A stretch of DNA of 64,000 bases from Streptomyces sp. SW4 (lineage in GTDB: Bacteria; Actinomycetota; Actinomycetes; Streptomycetales; Streptomycetaceae). The DNA is taken from assembly GCA_003248315.1 (NCBI GenBank), contig QKWM01000004.1, positions 2,348,501-2,412,500 on the forward strand, in the 5' to 3' direction. Below are positions 39,432 through 48,094 of the stretch, piece after piece. The stretch's first letter is position 1. Each line of letters begins with the position of its first letter. The translations under genes and the position numbers were made by a program. The notes beneath the pieces were generated by a model. The model had not been told where the DNA came from, did not search any database, and saw only the letters and a list, made by a program, of their open reading frames with translations.

Positions 39432-39896
39432 TCAGCACTTGGCAGCGGCGGCGGGCTGATTGACCTTGTACGCCGTCAACAGGTCGTTCGTTCCGGCCGG
39501 AGTACCGATGATCGTCCGGAACTTCTCGATGTTCGGGCAGGTGTTCGTGTACGTGGAGAACCCGCCACGGCCGTTGGGACTGCCGGACCAGATGGCCGTG
39601 CTGATCTTCTTGTCCATGGTCTTGTTCCAGCCGTGGCGAGCCTTGATGTGCTTCCATCCCCACGTCTTGGTGCCGCAGCGCAGGGTGTAGAACTTCGGGC
39701 CACGGTAGTACTTGCGGACGATGTACTTACGGCTGTGCTTCTTGCACGTGGCGTCGATGCTGTCGGCAGCCGGGCCGACGATCCTGTCGTTCGATGCCGG
39801 TGCGGCGGAGACGGCACCGACGGGTATGAGCAGAGCCGCTGCGGTAGCCGCGACGGTGAGCGCGGAGTTGACTGCGCGGAAGGAAGTGCGACGCAA
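39432..39896 (-). CDS. Small secreted Cys-containing protein, possible toxin or enzyme
   Basis: 154 aa, intact. A Sec signal peptide (MRRTSFRAVNSALTVAATAA to VSAAPA) leaves a ~120-residue basic mature protein with four Cys, enough for two disulfides. Conserved-looking core: LRCGTKTWGWKHIKARHGW, then DKKISTAIWSG and YTNTCPNIEKFRTIIGTPAG. The GWKHI-x-x-RH arrangement with basic residues resembles small secreted nuclease-like toxin domains, but I cannot name the family. Codon GC is lower than in neighbours, suggesting transfer. Start TTG at 39896 behind GGGGGA. No immunity gene is evident unless the adjacent 39034-39376 gene serves. Confidence 0.7.
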   Translation of the reverse strand: MRRTSFRAVNSALTVAATAAALLIPVGAVSAAPASNDRIVGPAADSIDATCKKHSRKYIVRKYYRGPKFYTLRCGTKTWGWKHIKARHGWNKTMDKKISTAIWSGSPNGRGGFSTYTNTCPNIEKFRTIIGTPAGTNDLLTAYKVNQPAAAAKC

Positions 39897-40154
39897 GCTG
39901 TCCCCCGTGAAGAATCGCCTCCGTGGTCAGCGGAAGCACGTGTTCGTTCGGGCCCGCGGTCTCGGGCCGCATTGAGCCCAACATGGCTGGCTGAGTCCCG
40001 GCAAGGAGGTTTTCAGGCCGTATTGGATCTTCACGATTCAATGAGTTGCCTGAGAGTTGACCCCGGCGGTCCCCTCCCCGACAGACGCGCGCAGCTTGTC
40101 GGATGCAGGGCTGGTCGGGGTCGTTGTCCAAGCTCCGCGGCTAAGATCCACGAT

Positions 40155-40390
40155 GTGCCGGAGACCTCACAAGAGGATCAGTTCGCCAAGGCGGCCAGGC
40201 GTCACTTCGACGACCCCGACCGCACTCTGCAGTTCGGCCACGTCAATGAGCTGATCAGAGAGATCAAGCTGCTGGCCCGTGGCCGGGGCGGCGCACCGCT
40301 GCACACGGCGCTCGACAGCGACCTGCGCGTGTTCCGGAGATGGCATGTCAGCACCCGCCACTCCGACGGCGCTGGTGGACCCGGGCCGGC
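40155..40390 (+). CDS. Short hypothetical reading frame (uncertain)
   Basis: GTG at 40155 opens a frame with a protein-like composition: ETSQEDQFAKAARRHFDDPD, LQFGHVNELIREIKLLARG, HTALDSDLRVFRRWHVSTR. After about residue 75 the frame becomes Pro/Gly-rich and looks non-coding, so the real 3' end is lost or shifted. No clear ribosome site. Possibly a fragment of a larger island gene. Confidence 0.35.
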
Positions 40391-40444
40391 CACCGAGCCA
40401 ACGCTACCCTCGCCGCATCCTTGCCATCTGTCGTCATACCGCAC

Positions 40445-40697
40445 CGGCGGGCCGATGACCGGTCCATTCGGCTCCGCGCCGACGTCACTCCCGAAAGCTG
40501 GCGAACTGCCGTGGGAGAAGCCCCCCAGGACTGTGCCTGCCCGAGGTCGACGAGCGGGCCGTGCGGGGCCTGAAGTTCGGCGAAGCGCTACCGCACCGGC
40601 CGGCGGTGGCGACACTCGCCGCGCGTACCGCGGACATGCGGAACGCCGGCCAGTCCTGGCGGAGCCAGTGCGCTTCGTCCGGTTCACAGACACATAG
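40445..40697 (+). pseudogene. C-terminal remnant of a DEAD/DEAH-type helicase
   Basis: With two base restorations this reads DDRSIRLRADVTPESWRTAV, then LPEVDERAVRGLKFGEALPH, ATLAARTADMRNAG and finally VLAEPVRFVRFTDT plus stop. The GLKFxxALP...ATLAAR...VLAEPVRFV pattern is what I remember from C-termini of large helicases found in Streptomyces accessory loci. Only ~85 residues survive, with no helicase motifs. Confidence 0.4.
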
Positions 40698-40747
40698 GTG
40701 GCCCCACCGTTCTCTCACACCGTCCGCTCGTATCCCGGAGCCCGCCC

Positions 40748-42140
40748 ATGCCCCTGCCCTACGTGTTGTTGTCCGCCGCCGTGTCCCTCGACGGCTATCT
40801 GGACGACACCGGGCCCGAGCGGCTGCTGCTGTCCGGTCCGGCCGACTTCGACCGGGTCGACGAGGTGCGGGCCTCCGTGGACGCCATCCTGATCGGCGCC
40901 GGCACCCTCCGCGCCGACAATCCGCGGCTGCTGGTCAACTCCCCCGAGCGGCGGGCCGCCCGCGTGGCCGCGGGACGGCCGGAGTACCCGCTGAAGGTCA
41001 CTGTCAGCGGCACCGGCGACCTGGACCCGGCGGCGAACTTCTGGCACACCGGAGGGCGGAAGGTCGTCCTCACCACCGACCGCGGTGCCGTGCGGGCCCG
41101 GTCGCTGGGATCGCGGCCGACGTCGTGCCACTCGGTGCCGAGGTGGAGTGGCGGGCCGCGCTGGAGCACCTGCACGACGAGCTGGGGTGCGGCGGCTCAT
41201 GGTCGAGGGCGGCGGCACCGTCCACACCCAGCTGCTGCTCCAGGGCCTCGCCGACGAACTCCAGCTCGTGCTCGCCCCGTTGTTCGTCGGCGACCCCGGA
41301 GCGCCCCGCCTCTTCGGCCCCGGCGGCTACCAGCGCGGGCGGCTGCGCCTCGTCGAGACGCGCCGGATCGAGGACGTCGTGCTGATGCGGTACCGGCCCA
41401 CCGCCCCCGGCACCGGCCCCGTCGCCTCGGCCGCCGACCGGCACTGGCTGGCGCTCGCCTGCGAGCTGGCCGAGCTGTGCCCGCCGTCCACGACGGCGTT
41501 CAGCGTCGGCGCGGTCGTGGTCGCCGCCGACGGCACGGAGCTGGCGCGCGGCCACTCCCGGGAGGGCGCCGACCCGGTCGTGCACGCGGAGGAGGCGGCC
41601 CTCGCCAAGATCGACCCGGCCGATCCCCGGCTCGCGAACGCGACCGTGTACAGCAGCCTGGAGCCGTGTGCCCGCCGGGCCTCGCGCCCCGCGCCCTGCG
41701 CCCGGCTCATCCTCGACGCGGGCGTGCGCCGAGTCGTCACCGCATGGCGGGAGCCCGACACGTTCGTCGCCGGGGCCGACGGCAGCGGGGTGCTGGCGGC
41801 GGGCGGCACGGACGTCGTCGTCCTGGAGGAGTACGCCGACCGGGCCCAGGCCCCAACCGCCACCTCCTCGGCTGACCCGAGCGGTCCACGTCTCCGAACG
41901 CCGTCTCCTCGGCCGACCCGAGCGGGTCCAAAGTCGCCGAACGCCGTCTCCTCGGCCGACCCGAGCGGACCGGGGCTCCGGTGGCCACCTCCTCGGCCAC
42001 CCGAGCGGGCCGGGGCTCCGCCGGCCGGCCCCGTGCCCCCTCGGGCGGGCGGCCGATCGGACCAACCCGACCTGCGGCCCGCTCCCGGCCCGGGCACGCT
42101 GCCAGTGACCGTCCCGGAGCCGACGCGGAGGTGGCTATGA
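40748..42140 (+). CDS. RibD-like fusion: reductase domain plus cytidine-deaminase-like domain
   Basis: About 464 aa after two repairs, near 41112 and 41190. N-terminal RibD_C/DHFR-like reductase: PYVLLSAAVSLDGYLDD, VDAILIGAGTLRADNPRLLV and LMVEGGGTVHTQLL. C-terminal deaminase domain: HAEEAAL and SSLEPCARR-x8-C supply zinc ligands (His, Cys, Cys) and the catalytic Glu. The order is reversed relative to E. coli RibD (deaminase first). It may act in riboflavin synthesis or on another pyrimidine. The last ~95 residues are a repeat-encoded Pro/Ser tail absent from the family; the stop overlaps the next ATG by 4 bases. Confidence 0.82.
41858..42020. repeat. 43-bp minisatellite in the 3' end of the RibD-like gene
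   Basis: Four tandem units of 41, 43, 43 and ~36 bases share a CTCCTCGGCCGACCCGAGCGG-like core (starts at 41858, 41899, 41942 and 41985). Because units are not multiples of three, successive copies encode different peptides. Confidence 0.8.
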
Positions 42141-43354
42141 GGTCAGTGGGCAGGCGGGCGACGGCCTTGGTCGTGGGGTTCCTCGCCGCGGGACTGCTCG
42201 CCGCGTGCGGTCAGGAGCCGGGCAGCCGGTCGATGGTGCGGACGCTGCCCGCCGACGCCGAGTTCACCCACCCCGGTGTGCTCGTCGGCAAGGCCCAGCT
42301 GGACACCGTACGGAAGAACGCCACCGCAGGCCGGGAACCGTGGCTGTCGGCGTACCTCGGCATGCGGGACAGCGAGTACGGGTCGTACAAGTACCGGGCC
42401 CGGCCCGTGGCGACCGTCTTCTGCCCCGCCGGTGCCAAGGCCGGCCGGGGCTGCGTGGAGGAACGCGAGGACGCCATCGCCGCCTACACGCAGGCCCTGC
42501 TGTTCGCCGTCACCGGCAAGGAGCAGCACGCGGCGAAGGCCCGGCAGATCATGGACGCCTGGGCGGCGAAGCTCACGGCGCACACCGGGGACAACGCCGG
42601 GCTCCAGGCCGGCTGGACCGCGTCGACCTGGTCCCGGGCCGCCGAGATCGTCCGGCACACGCCCGGCGGGGGCTGGCCGGCCGACCGGGTGCGGCGGTTC
42701 GCGGACATGCTGCGCACGGCCCATCTGTCCGTGCTGACGAAGAAGACCCCCGACGTCAACGGCAACTGGGACCTGATCATGACCGACGGCGCCGTCTCCG
42801 CCGCGGTCTTCCTCGACGACCACGAGACCTTCAACGACGCCCTGGAACGCTTCCGGGACCGGGTCCCCGCCTACTTCTACCTGGAGAAGGACGGCAAGCT
42901 GCCGCTCACCCCGGCCGGCAGCACCATCGACACGCCGAAGCGGCTGGCGTCGTACTGGTTCGGCCAGAAGACGTACAAGGACGGCGTCACCCAGGAGACC
43001 TGCCGGAACTTCGCGCACGTCGGTCACTCGATCGCCGCCACCGCCCACATCGCCGAGACCGCCTGGCACCAGGGCGTCGACCTGTACGCCGAGGCCGAGG
43101 AGCGGCTGAAGGCCGCGCTCGAGCTGCACGCCCGCCACCAGCTCGCCGGGTCGGTGCCGGCGTGGCTGTGCGGCGGCCGGGCCGAGCTCGACATGGGGCC
43201 CGACCTGGAGGTCGCCCTCAACCATCTGGAGAACCGGCGCGGTCTCTCCCTCCCCGCCGCGCACAAGCTCGCCGCGACGATGCGGCCCGCCGGCACGGAC
43301 GACCTGTTCGTCTCCTGGGAGACGCTGACCCACGCGGACAACCCGGGGCGGTGA
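42137..43354 (+). CDS. Alginate-lyase-family lipoprotein
   Basis: 405 aa, intact. Lipoprotein signal ATALVVGFLAAGLLAACGQE with lipobox LAAC. The rest is the helical alpha/alpha-barrel 'alginate lyase' domain: FTHPGVLVGKAQLDTVRKNA near the start, DAWAAKLTAHTGDNAGLQAG, TPDVNGNWDLIMTDGAVSAA (catalytic-type Asn-Trp region) and FAHVGHSIAATAHIAETAW with the His pair. Streptomyces members act on uronate-containing polysaccharides or are surface enzymes; the substrate is unknown here. GGAGG precedes the ATG, which overlaps the RibD-like stop, so they are likely co-transcribed. Confidence 0.85.
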   Translation: MRSVGRRATALVVGFLAAGLLAACGQEPGSRSMVRTLPADAEFTHPGVLVGKAQLDTVRKNATAGREPWLSAYLGMRDSEYGSYKYRARPVATVFCPAGAKAGRGCVEEREDAIAAYTQALLFAVTGKEQHAAKARQIMDAWAAKLTAHTGDNAGLQAGWTASTWSRAAEIVRHTPGGGWPADRVRRFADMLRTAHLSVLTKKTPDVNGNWDLIMTDGAVSAAVFLDDHETFNDALERFRDRVPAYFYLEKDGKLPLTPAGSTIDTPKRLASYWFGQKTYKDGVTQETCRNFAHVGHSIAATAHIAETAWHQGVDLYAEAEERLKAALELHARHQLAGSVPAWLCGGRAELDMGPDLEVALNHLENRRGLSLPAAHKLAATMRPAGTDDLFVSWETLTHADNPGR

Positions 43355-43441
43355 GGCCGGGGACCGGAGGCAGTGGGGCAGGTCACGGGAAACCCGTGTG
43401 CTTCCGGCCGCGCGCATGACGTATGCTGGTGAACACAACGA

Positions 43442-43515
43442 CGCGGGGTGGAGCAGCTCGGTAGCTCGCTGGGCTCATAACCCAGAGGTCGCAGGTTCAA
43501 ATCCTGTCCCCGCTA
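43442..43515 (+). tRNA. Initiator tRNA-fMet (CAT anticodon)
   Basis: Anticodon loop CTCATAA is flanked by three G-C pairs (GGG/CCC), and the first acceptor pair is a mismatch (C1-U72); both are initiator hallmarks. T loop TTCAAAT. CCA is not encoded. Confidence 0.95.
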
Positions 43516-43522
43516 CTGAAGG

Positions 43523-43558
43523 CCGACGGCCGGGATCCATCAGGGTCCCGGCCGTCGG
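43523..43558 (+). terminator. Terminator after tRNA-fMet
   Basis: A 13-bp perfect stem CCGACGGCCGGGA/TCCCGGCCGTCGG with a 10-base loop is followed by TGTTTT. Confidence 0.88.
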
Positions 43559-43661
43559 TGTTTTCCCATGCCCACGTCACCTGGTCGGCCCTCACGGCTC
43601 GCCGCCCGCCCCCCGTCCGGGAAACCTGGACGGGCGGAAGGCGAAGCGGCGACGGGCGTGC

Positions 43662-45065
43662 GTGGCGGGAGACGAGTTGGTGCGGCCTGGTGATCTGCAC
43701 GGGGGACCGGACGAGGGCCCGCCCACAGACCGGGACACCGGACCGCGCGGGAGCCGGCACGAACCCCGGGACGCCGGACGGCCCGGGAGCCGGGACGCCG
43801 GACTCCGCGAGGACCGGTACGCCGCGCCGCGCGGGGCCGGGCCCCGGGACGACCGGCACGCCGCGCCGCGCGGGGCCGGGCCCCGGGACGACCGGCACGC
43901 CGCGCCGCGCGGTGCCGGGCCCCGGGACGACCGGTACGCCGCGCCGCACGGGCCCACCCGTGCGGCGGCGCGAAGGCGGCTCGCCCCCGGACGCTGGTGC
44001 GCCTGCTGCCGGTGCTGCTGATCGCCGTCGGCGCCCTGTACGACCTCCTCACCCCCCGGTACTTCACCGCCGGCCCCCTCTACACGGCGGCACCCCTCAC
44101 CGCCGCCCCGCTGTACTCCCGGCGCGGCACCGTGCTCACGGGGGCCGCGACCGTCGCCGTGGTGATCGCCCTCCAGCTCACGCTCGGCGTCGCCCACCGG
44201 ATCGACTCGATCACCGAGCTGGTCACCATCGCGACGGTCGCCGTCCTCGCCGTCGCGGTCAACGCGCTGGTGCGCCGCACCGGCGAGCGTCTCGCCTCCG
44301 CCCGCGAGATCGCCGAGGCCGCACAGCGGGCGGTGCTGCCCGAGCCCGCCGAGCGGATCGGCGGTTTCGAGATCGCGGCCTGCTACGAGGCGGCCCAGGC
44401 GGACGCCTTCATCGGCGGGGACCTGTACGCGGTGCAGGACAGCCCGCACGGCGTCCGGGTCCTCGTCGGGGACGTGCGCGGCAAGGGCATGGGCGCCGTG
44501 GCGGCGGTGGCCGTGGTGATCGGGGCGTTCCGGGAGGCCGCCGAGCAGGAGGCGACGCTGGAGGCGGTCGCCCGGCGGCTGGAGCGGGCGCTGGCCCGCG
44601 AGGGCTCCCGGCGGGAGGGACTCGACGCCTTCGAGGGCTTCACCACCGCCGTCCTCGCCGAACTCCCGCACGGCGACGGAGTCGTCCGCCTGGTCAACCG
44701 CGGCCATCCGCCGCCGCTGCTGCTGCACGCCGACGGCACCCTGCGCACGCTGGCGCCCCGCGACGCCGCCCTGCCGCTGGGCATGGGGACCTGGCGGCCT
44801 GGCCCGACCGCGCGCTGGAGACGGCGTTCCCCGGAGGGGCCACGCTGCTGCTGTACACCGACGGCCTGTCCGAGGCCCGGGACGCCCGCGGTGTCTTCTA
44901 CGACCCGGCGGGCCGGCTCGCCGGCCGGGTCTTCCGGCATCCCGGGGAACTCCTCGACGCCCTCGCCGACGACGTGCGCCGGCACGCGGGGGCGGCATGA
45001 CCGACGACATGGCCCTGCTCGCCGTGCGCCGCCCCACCGTCCTTGATCATTGTCACGAGCGGTGA
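43662..45065 (+). CDS. Membrane SpoIIE-type PP2C phosphatase
   Basis: About 468 aa after three repairs, near 43987 (C), 44788 (G) and 44992 (G). The N-terminal ~105 residues are polar and partly made of a 13-residue repeat (RHAAPRGAGPRDD). Two or three membrane spans follow (LLPVLLIAVGALYDLL, VVIALQLTLGVAH, VTIATVAVLAVAVNALV), then the SpoIIE domain: QRAVLPEPAERIGG, FIGGDLYAV, VGDVRGKGMGA, GFTTAVLAELPH, NRGHPPPLLL, LLLYTDGLSEARDA and DDMALLAVRRP, with the Asp residues of the metal centre. Probably dephosphorylates an anti-sigma antagonist. GTG 43662 is a tentative start. Confidence 0.82.
43812..43950. repeat. 39-bp coding tandem repeat, 3.5 copies
   Basis: Units start at 43812, 43851, 43890 and (partial) 43929 with GACCGGYACGCCGCGCCGCG; they differ at only a few bases. 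In frame they encode 13 residues in the N-terminal part of the SpoIIE phosphatase. Confidence 0.85.
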
Positions 45066-45200
45066 CGGGCCGAGCGCCCTCCGCATAACAACTGACACAC
45101 CATCAGGTGTTGAAGAGTGAACAGTGGGAAACGGGAGCCCGCTGAGCCGGGGTCAACTCGCCCGGTTTTCACCGCTCGTGAGGCCTGTGTCCGTGCCGAA

Positions 45201-45212
45201 ATCGTTAACGAT
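45201..45212. promoter_or_regulatory. Palindrome ATCGTTAACGAT upstream of the M23 peptidase leader
   Basis: A perfect 12-bp palindrome lies ~100 bases upstream of the riboswitch, followed at 45249-45263 by a related TTAACGTTCGATAACG. Likely a regulator site or promoter element for the cell-wall peptidase gene. Confidence 0.45.
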
Positions 45213-45310
45213 CAAGAGGAACGGCTTGGAATAAGAGCCCCGGGTCTATTAACGTTCGATAACGCAGCGCGGTCGTCCCAGCCGTCACAGAAGGCGGCTC
45301 CGTGCGCACG

Positions 45311-45453
45311 CGCCGAATCCTGCGCAGAGATGCACAGGAACCGGGGAACCACCACCTTGGGGTGAATCGGGCGTATGCCGCCGTGGAGACACGGCTCGTA
45401 TACGCGCGTAGGAGACCTTCCTGCTCCGAACCCGTCAGCTAACCCGGTAGGCG
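45311..45453 (+). promoter_or_regulatory. c-di-AMP riboswitch (ydaO/yuaA family)
   Basis: The leader has the hallmark pieces of this riboswitch in order: CGCCGAATCCTG, ACCGGGGAACCACC, GGGGTGAATCGGGC, a variable stem, GTAGGAGACCTTCCTGCTCC and GAACCCGTCAGCTAACCCGG ending in TAGGCGG. It ends about 27 bases before the M23 gene. In actinobacteria these elements control cell-wall hydrolases and shut expression off when c-di-AMP is high. Whether control is at transcription or translation is not clear. Confidence 0.92.
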
Positions 45454-45480
45454 GAGAAGGAAGGAAAGGAGTACGCCCAC

Positions 45481-46506
45481 GTGGCGTCCAACCGGCCTGC
45501 CCCGAGGCCCCGTTCGTGCCCGCCCAGCGGGACAGCGAAACCTTCGCCTACGGCACCTACCGCGGCGACGAGGGCCCGTTCGAGGAGTGGAACCCCACCG
45601 CCGACTCCGTCCGGCCCGTGCGCGGCCGGCACCGCGTCGCCAAGCAGCGCGGCGGACTCGCCCGCAGCTCCACCGTCCTCGGCGTCGGTGTCATCGCGGC
45701 CGTCGGCGCGGGCGGCATGGCCAGCGCCCAGACCGGCAAGCCGCCGGTGTCGATCTCGATGCCGGACCTGCCGAACGTCGGCTCCCTGATCTCGGACGAG
45801 GACAAGGCCCCCGAGGGCTCCGCGACGCCGCTCAGCGACATGAGCGCGGCGCCCGCCGCCACCGACGAGGGCACCGCCGACGCCGGTGAGTCGCTGCGGG
45901 CGCGCATCATGGCGCAGGCCGAGCAGCAGCAGGCCCAGGTCGAGAGCAAGGCCGCCGCCGAGGCCCGCGCCGCCGCCGAGAAGAAGGCCGCGGAAGCCGC
46001 CGAGAAGGCCGCCCAGGAGGCCGAGGCCAAGGCCGCGGCCGCCAAGAAGAAGGCCGAGGAGGAGGCCCGCAAGAAGGCCGAGGCCGAGCGGCTGGCCAAG
46101 CTCGCCGAGCAGTACACGCTGCCGACCTCCTCGTACACCATCTCCTCCACCTTCGGCAGGCCGGCGCCTACTGGTCCTCCGGCTACCACACCGGCCTCGA
46201 CTTCGCCGCGCCCACCGGCACGCTGCTCAAGGCCGTGCACAGCGGCACCATCACGTCGGCCGGCTGGGACGGCTCGTACGGCTACAAGACGGTGCTCACC
46301 CTCGACGACGGCACCGAGATCTGGTACGCCCACCAGTCCTCCATCAGCGTCAGCGTCGGCCAGAAGGTCACCACCGGCGAGGTCATCGGCCGCGTCGGCG
46401 CCACCGGCAACGTGACCGGCGCCCACCTGCACATGGAGGTGCACACCGGGACGGCTCCGGCGTGGACCCGCTGACCTGGCTGCGGAGCAAGGGCCTCAAC
46501 CCCTGA
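45481..46506 (+). CDS. M23-family cell-wall peptidase with coiled-coil
   Basis: About 342 aa after three repairs, near 45503 (C), 46158 (C) and 46449 (G). Cytoplasmic N-terminus, one membrane segment/signal anchor (STVLGVGVIAAVGAGGMASA), a linker, then a long Ala/Lys/Glu coiled coil (residues ~150-230). The LytM/M23 domain follows: YHTGLDFAAPTGT (zinc His, Asp), ending AHLHMEVHTG with the catalytic/zinc His pair, and SGVDPLTWLRSKG. It should cleave peptidoglycan cross-bridges outside the cell. Expression is under the c-di-AMP riboswitch just upstream. GTG at 45481 with AAGGAG 9 bases before. Confidence 0.92.
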
Positions 46507-46569
46507 CGGCCGCTCCGTCCTGATCCCCGGCGGTCCTGGCGGCAACCCCCCGACGTCAGGGCTGCCGGT

Positions 46570-48038
46570 TCACGGGCGGTACGGGTGGCGGACGAGTCCC
46601 GCCGCCCGCGGCGGACACGCCGGCCCCGGCCAGTACGGGCCATCACCACCGGCACCGGCGGCGCGGTCGCGCGGGCCGCGTGGTCCAGCGCCGGGCGCGC
46701 CGTGTCCCGGCGCCGCCACAGCTCCTCCAGCAGCCGCCGTTCCGTGCCGACGAAGCCGGCGCCGCCCCTGCCCCGGCTCGCCCGGTGCCGCAGGAACGCC
46801 AGCGAGGTCGCGTACGCCTCGTACTCCGCCACCGCCCGTGCCGCGGCCTTCCCGCCCAGGCGCCGGGCGTGGTCGCGGGCGATGCGCCGGGCCCGCATCG
46901 AGCCGATCGCGAACGGCTCGGCCGGCGCCAGCCACCCGGCCGCCACATAGGCGGGCAGCTCGGTCCGCACCGTGCGCAGCTCCCGCTGCCGGGTCCAGAT
47001 CGCCAGCCAGGTCAGCAGCCCGAACGCGGGCACCATGAACGCCGCGTACACCGCGAGGAAGCCGTACTCGCCGAACGACGACGAGCCGTTCCACAGGGCG
47101 TGCATGCCCATCGCGAGCAGCAGGCCGGCCAACGGGAGCAGGAGGCGGACCGCGCGCCGGCCGTCCGCGGTGACCGCGGCGATGCCGAAGCCGATGCCGG
47201 TGAGGACCGTGAAGAGCGGGTGGGCGAACGGCGACATCACGATGCGGACGAAGAACGTCGCCGCGGTGACGGAGGCGATGCCCCGGCCGCCCGTGAGCTG
47301 GTCGGTGCCGAAGGCGGTGCCGAGGTAGAGGATGTTCTCGGTGAACGCGAAACCGGTCGCCGTGACACCGGCTATCACGACGCCGTCGAGGATGCCGGTG
47401 AAGTGATGTCTGCGGAAGAGGAAGACCAGCAGGACGGCGGCGGCCTTCGCGGTCTCCTCGACGACCGGCGCTATGACGGTGGCGCCCAGAGTGTCGGCGC
47501 TGGTCGGGTCGGCGGTGGCGGTGGCTATCCAGCGGGTCGCGAAGCTGTTCGCGACGATCGCTATCAGCGCGGCGGCGCAGGCGCCCCACGCGAACGAGAA
47601 CAGCAGGTTGTGCCAGGGGCCGGGCTCCACGCGGTCCAGCCAGCGGAACGCGGCCAGCAGGAGGGGACGGGGAGCACGGCGAGGCCCAGGCCCACCAGGA
47701 AGCCGTCCGTGCCGGTCTGCTCCCGGACCAGGGCGAGGATGACCAGGCCGGACAGGGCGAGCAGCGCGACCAGCGCACCGTGCCGCACCCAGGCGCGCTG
47801 CCACCAGTGCGCCACGCCCGGGCGCCGGTCGGAGGCCGGCGGGTGCGGGAGCTGGTACGCGGGCGGCGTGTACGGGGGCTGGTGCGGGGCCGCGCGTACG
47901 GGGCAGCGCGTGCGGGGGCTGGTGCGGGGGCCCCGCGTACAAGGGCAGCGCGTGCGGGGGTAGCGCGTGCGGGGGCTGGTGCGGGAACTGCTCGTAGGAC
48001 GGCTGGTACTGCGGCTGGTGCGAGGGGCAGGTGGCCAC
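46570..48038 (-). CDS. PrsW-family intramembrane metalloprotease
   Basis: About 490 aa after four repairs (two or three in the Pro/His/Gln-rich N-terminus ~47690-47960, one near the end). The N-terminal ~75 residues are rich in HQPP and ALP. Eight or so membrane spans follow with PrsW motifs: PVVEETAKAAAVLL, GFAFTENILYLG, MSPFAHPLFTVLTG and GMHALWNGSSS (Glu/His metal ligands). PrsW in Bacillus performs site-1 cleavage of an anti-sigma factor. A sigma/anti-sigma fusion lies 8 kb away; any link is speculative. The soluble C-terminus is Arg-rich. GTG 48038 is tentative. Confidence 0.82.
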
Positions 48039-48094
48039 GGCATCGACCCTAACGAGACGGGGGCGCCGCCCGCAGCGGGCGGGAGGGGCCGGTT

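Noticed and set aside
37890..40697. Complete BREX/Pgl defence system
   Set aside because: No kinase domain, methylase, PglY/PglZ or intact helicase is present; only fragments resembling C-termini.
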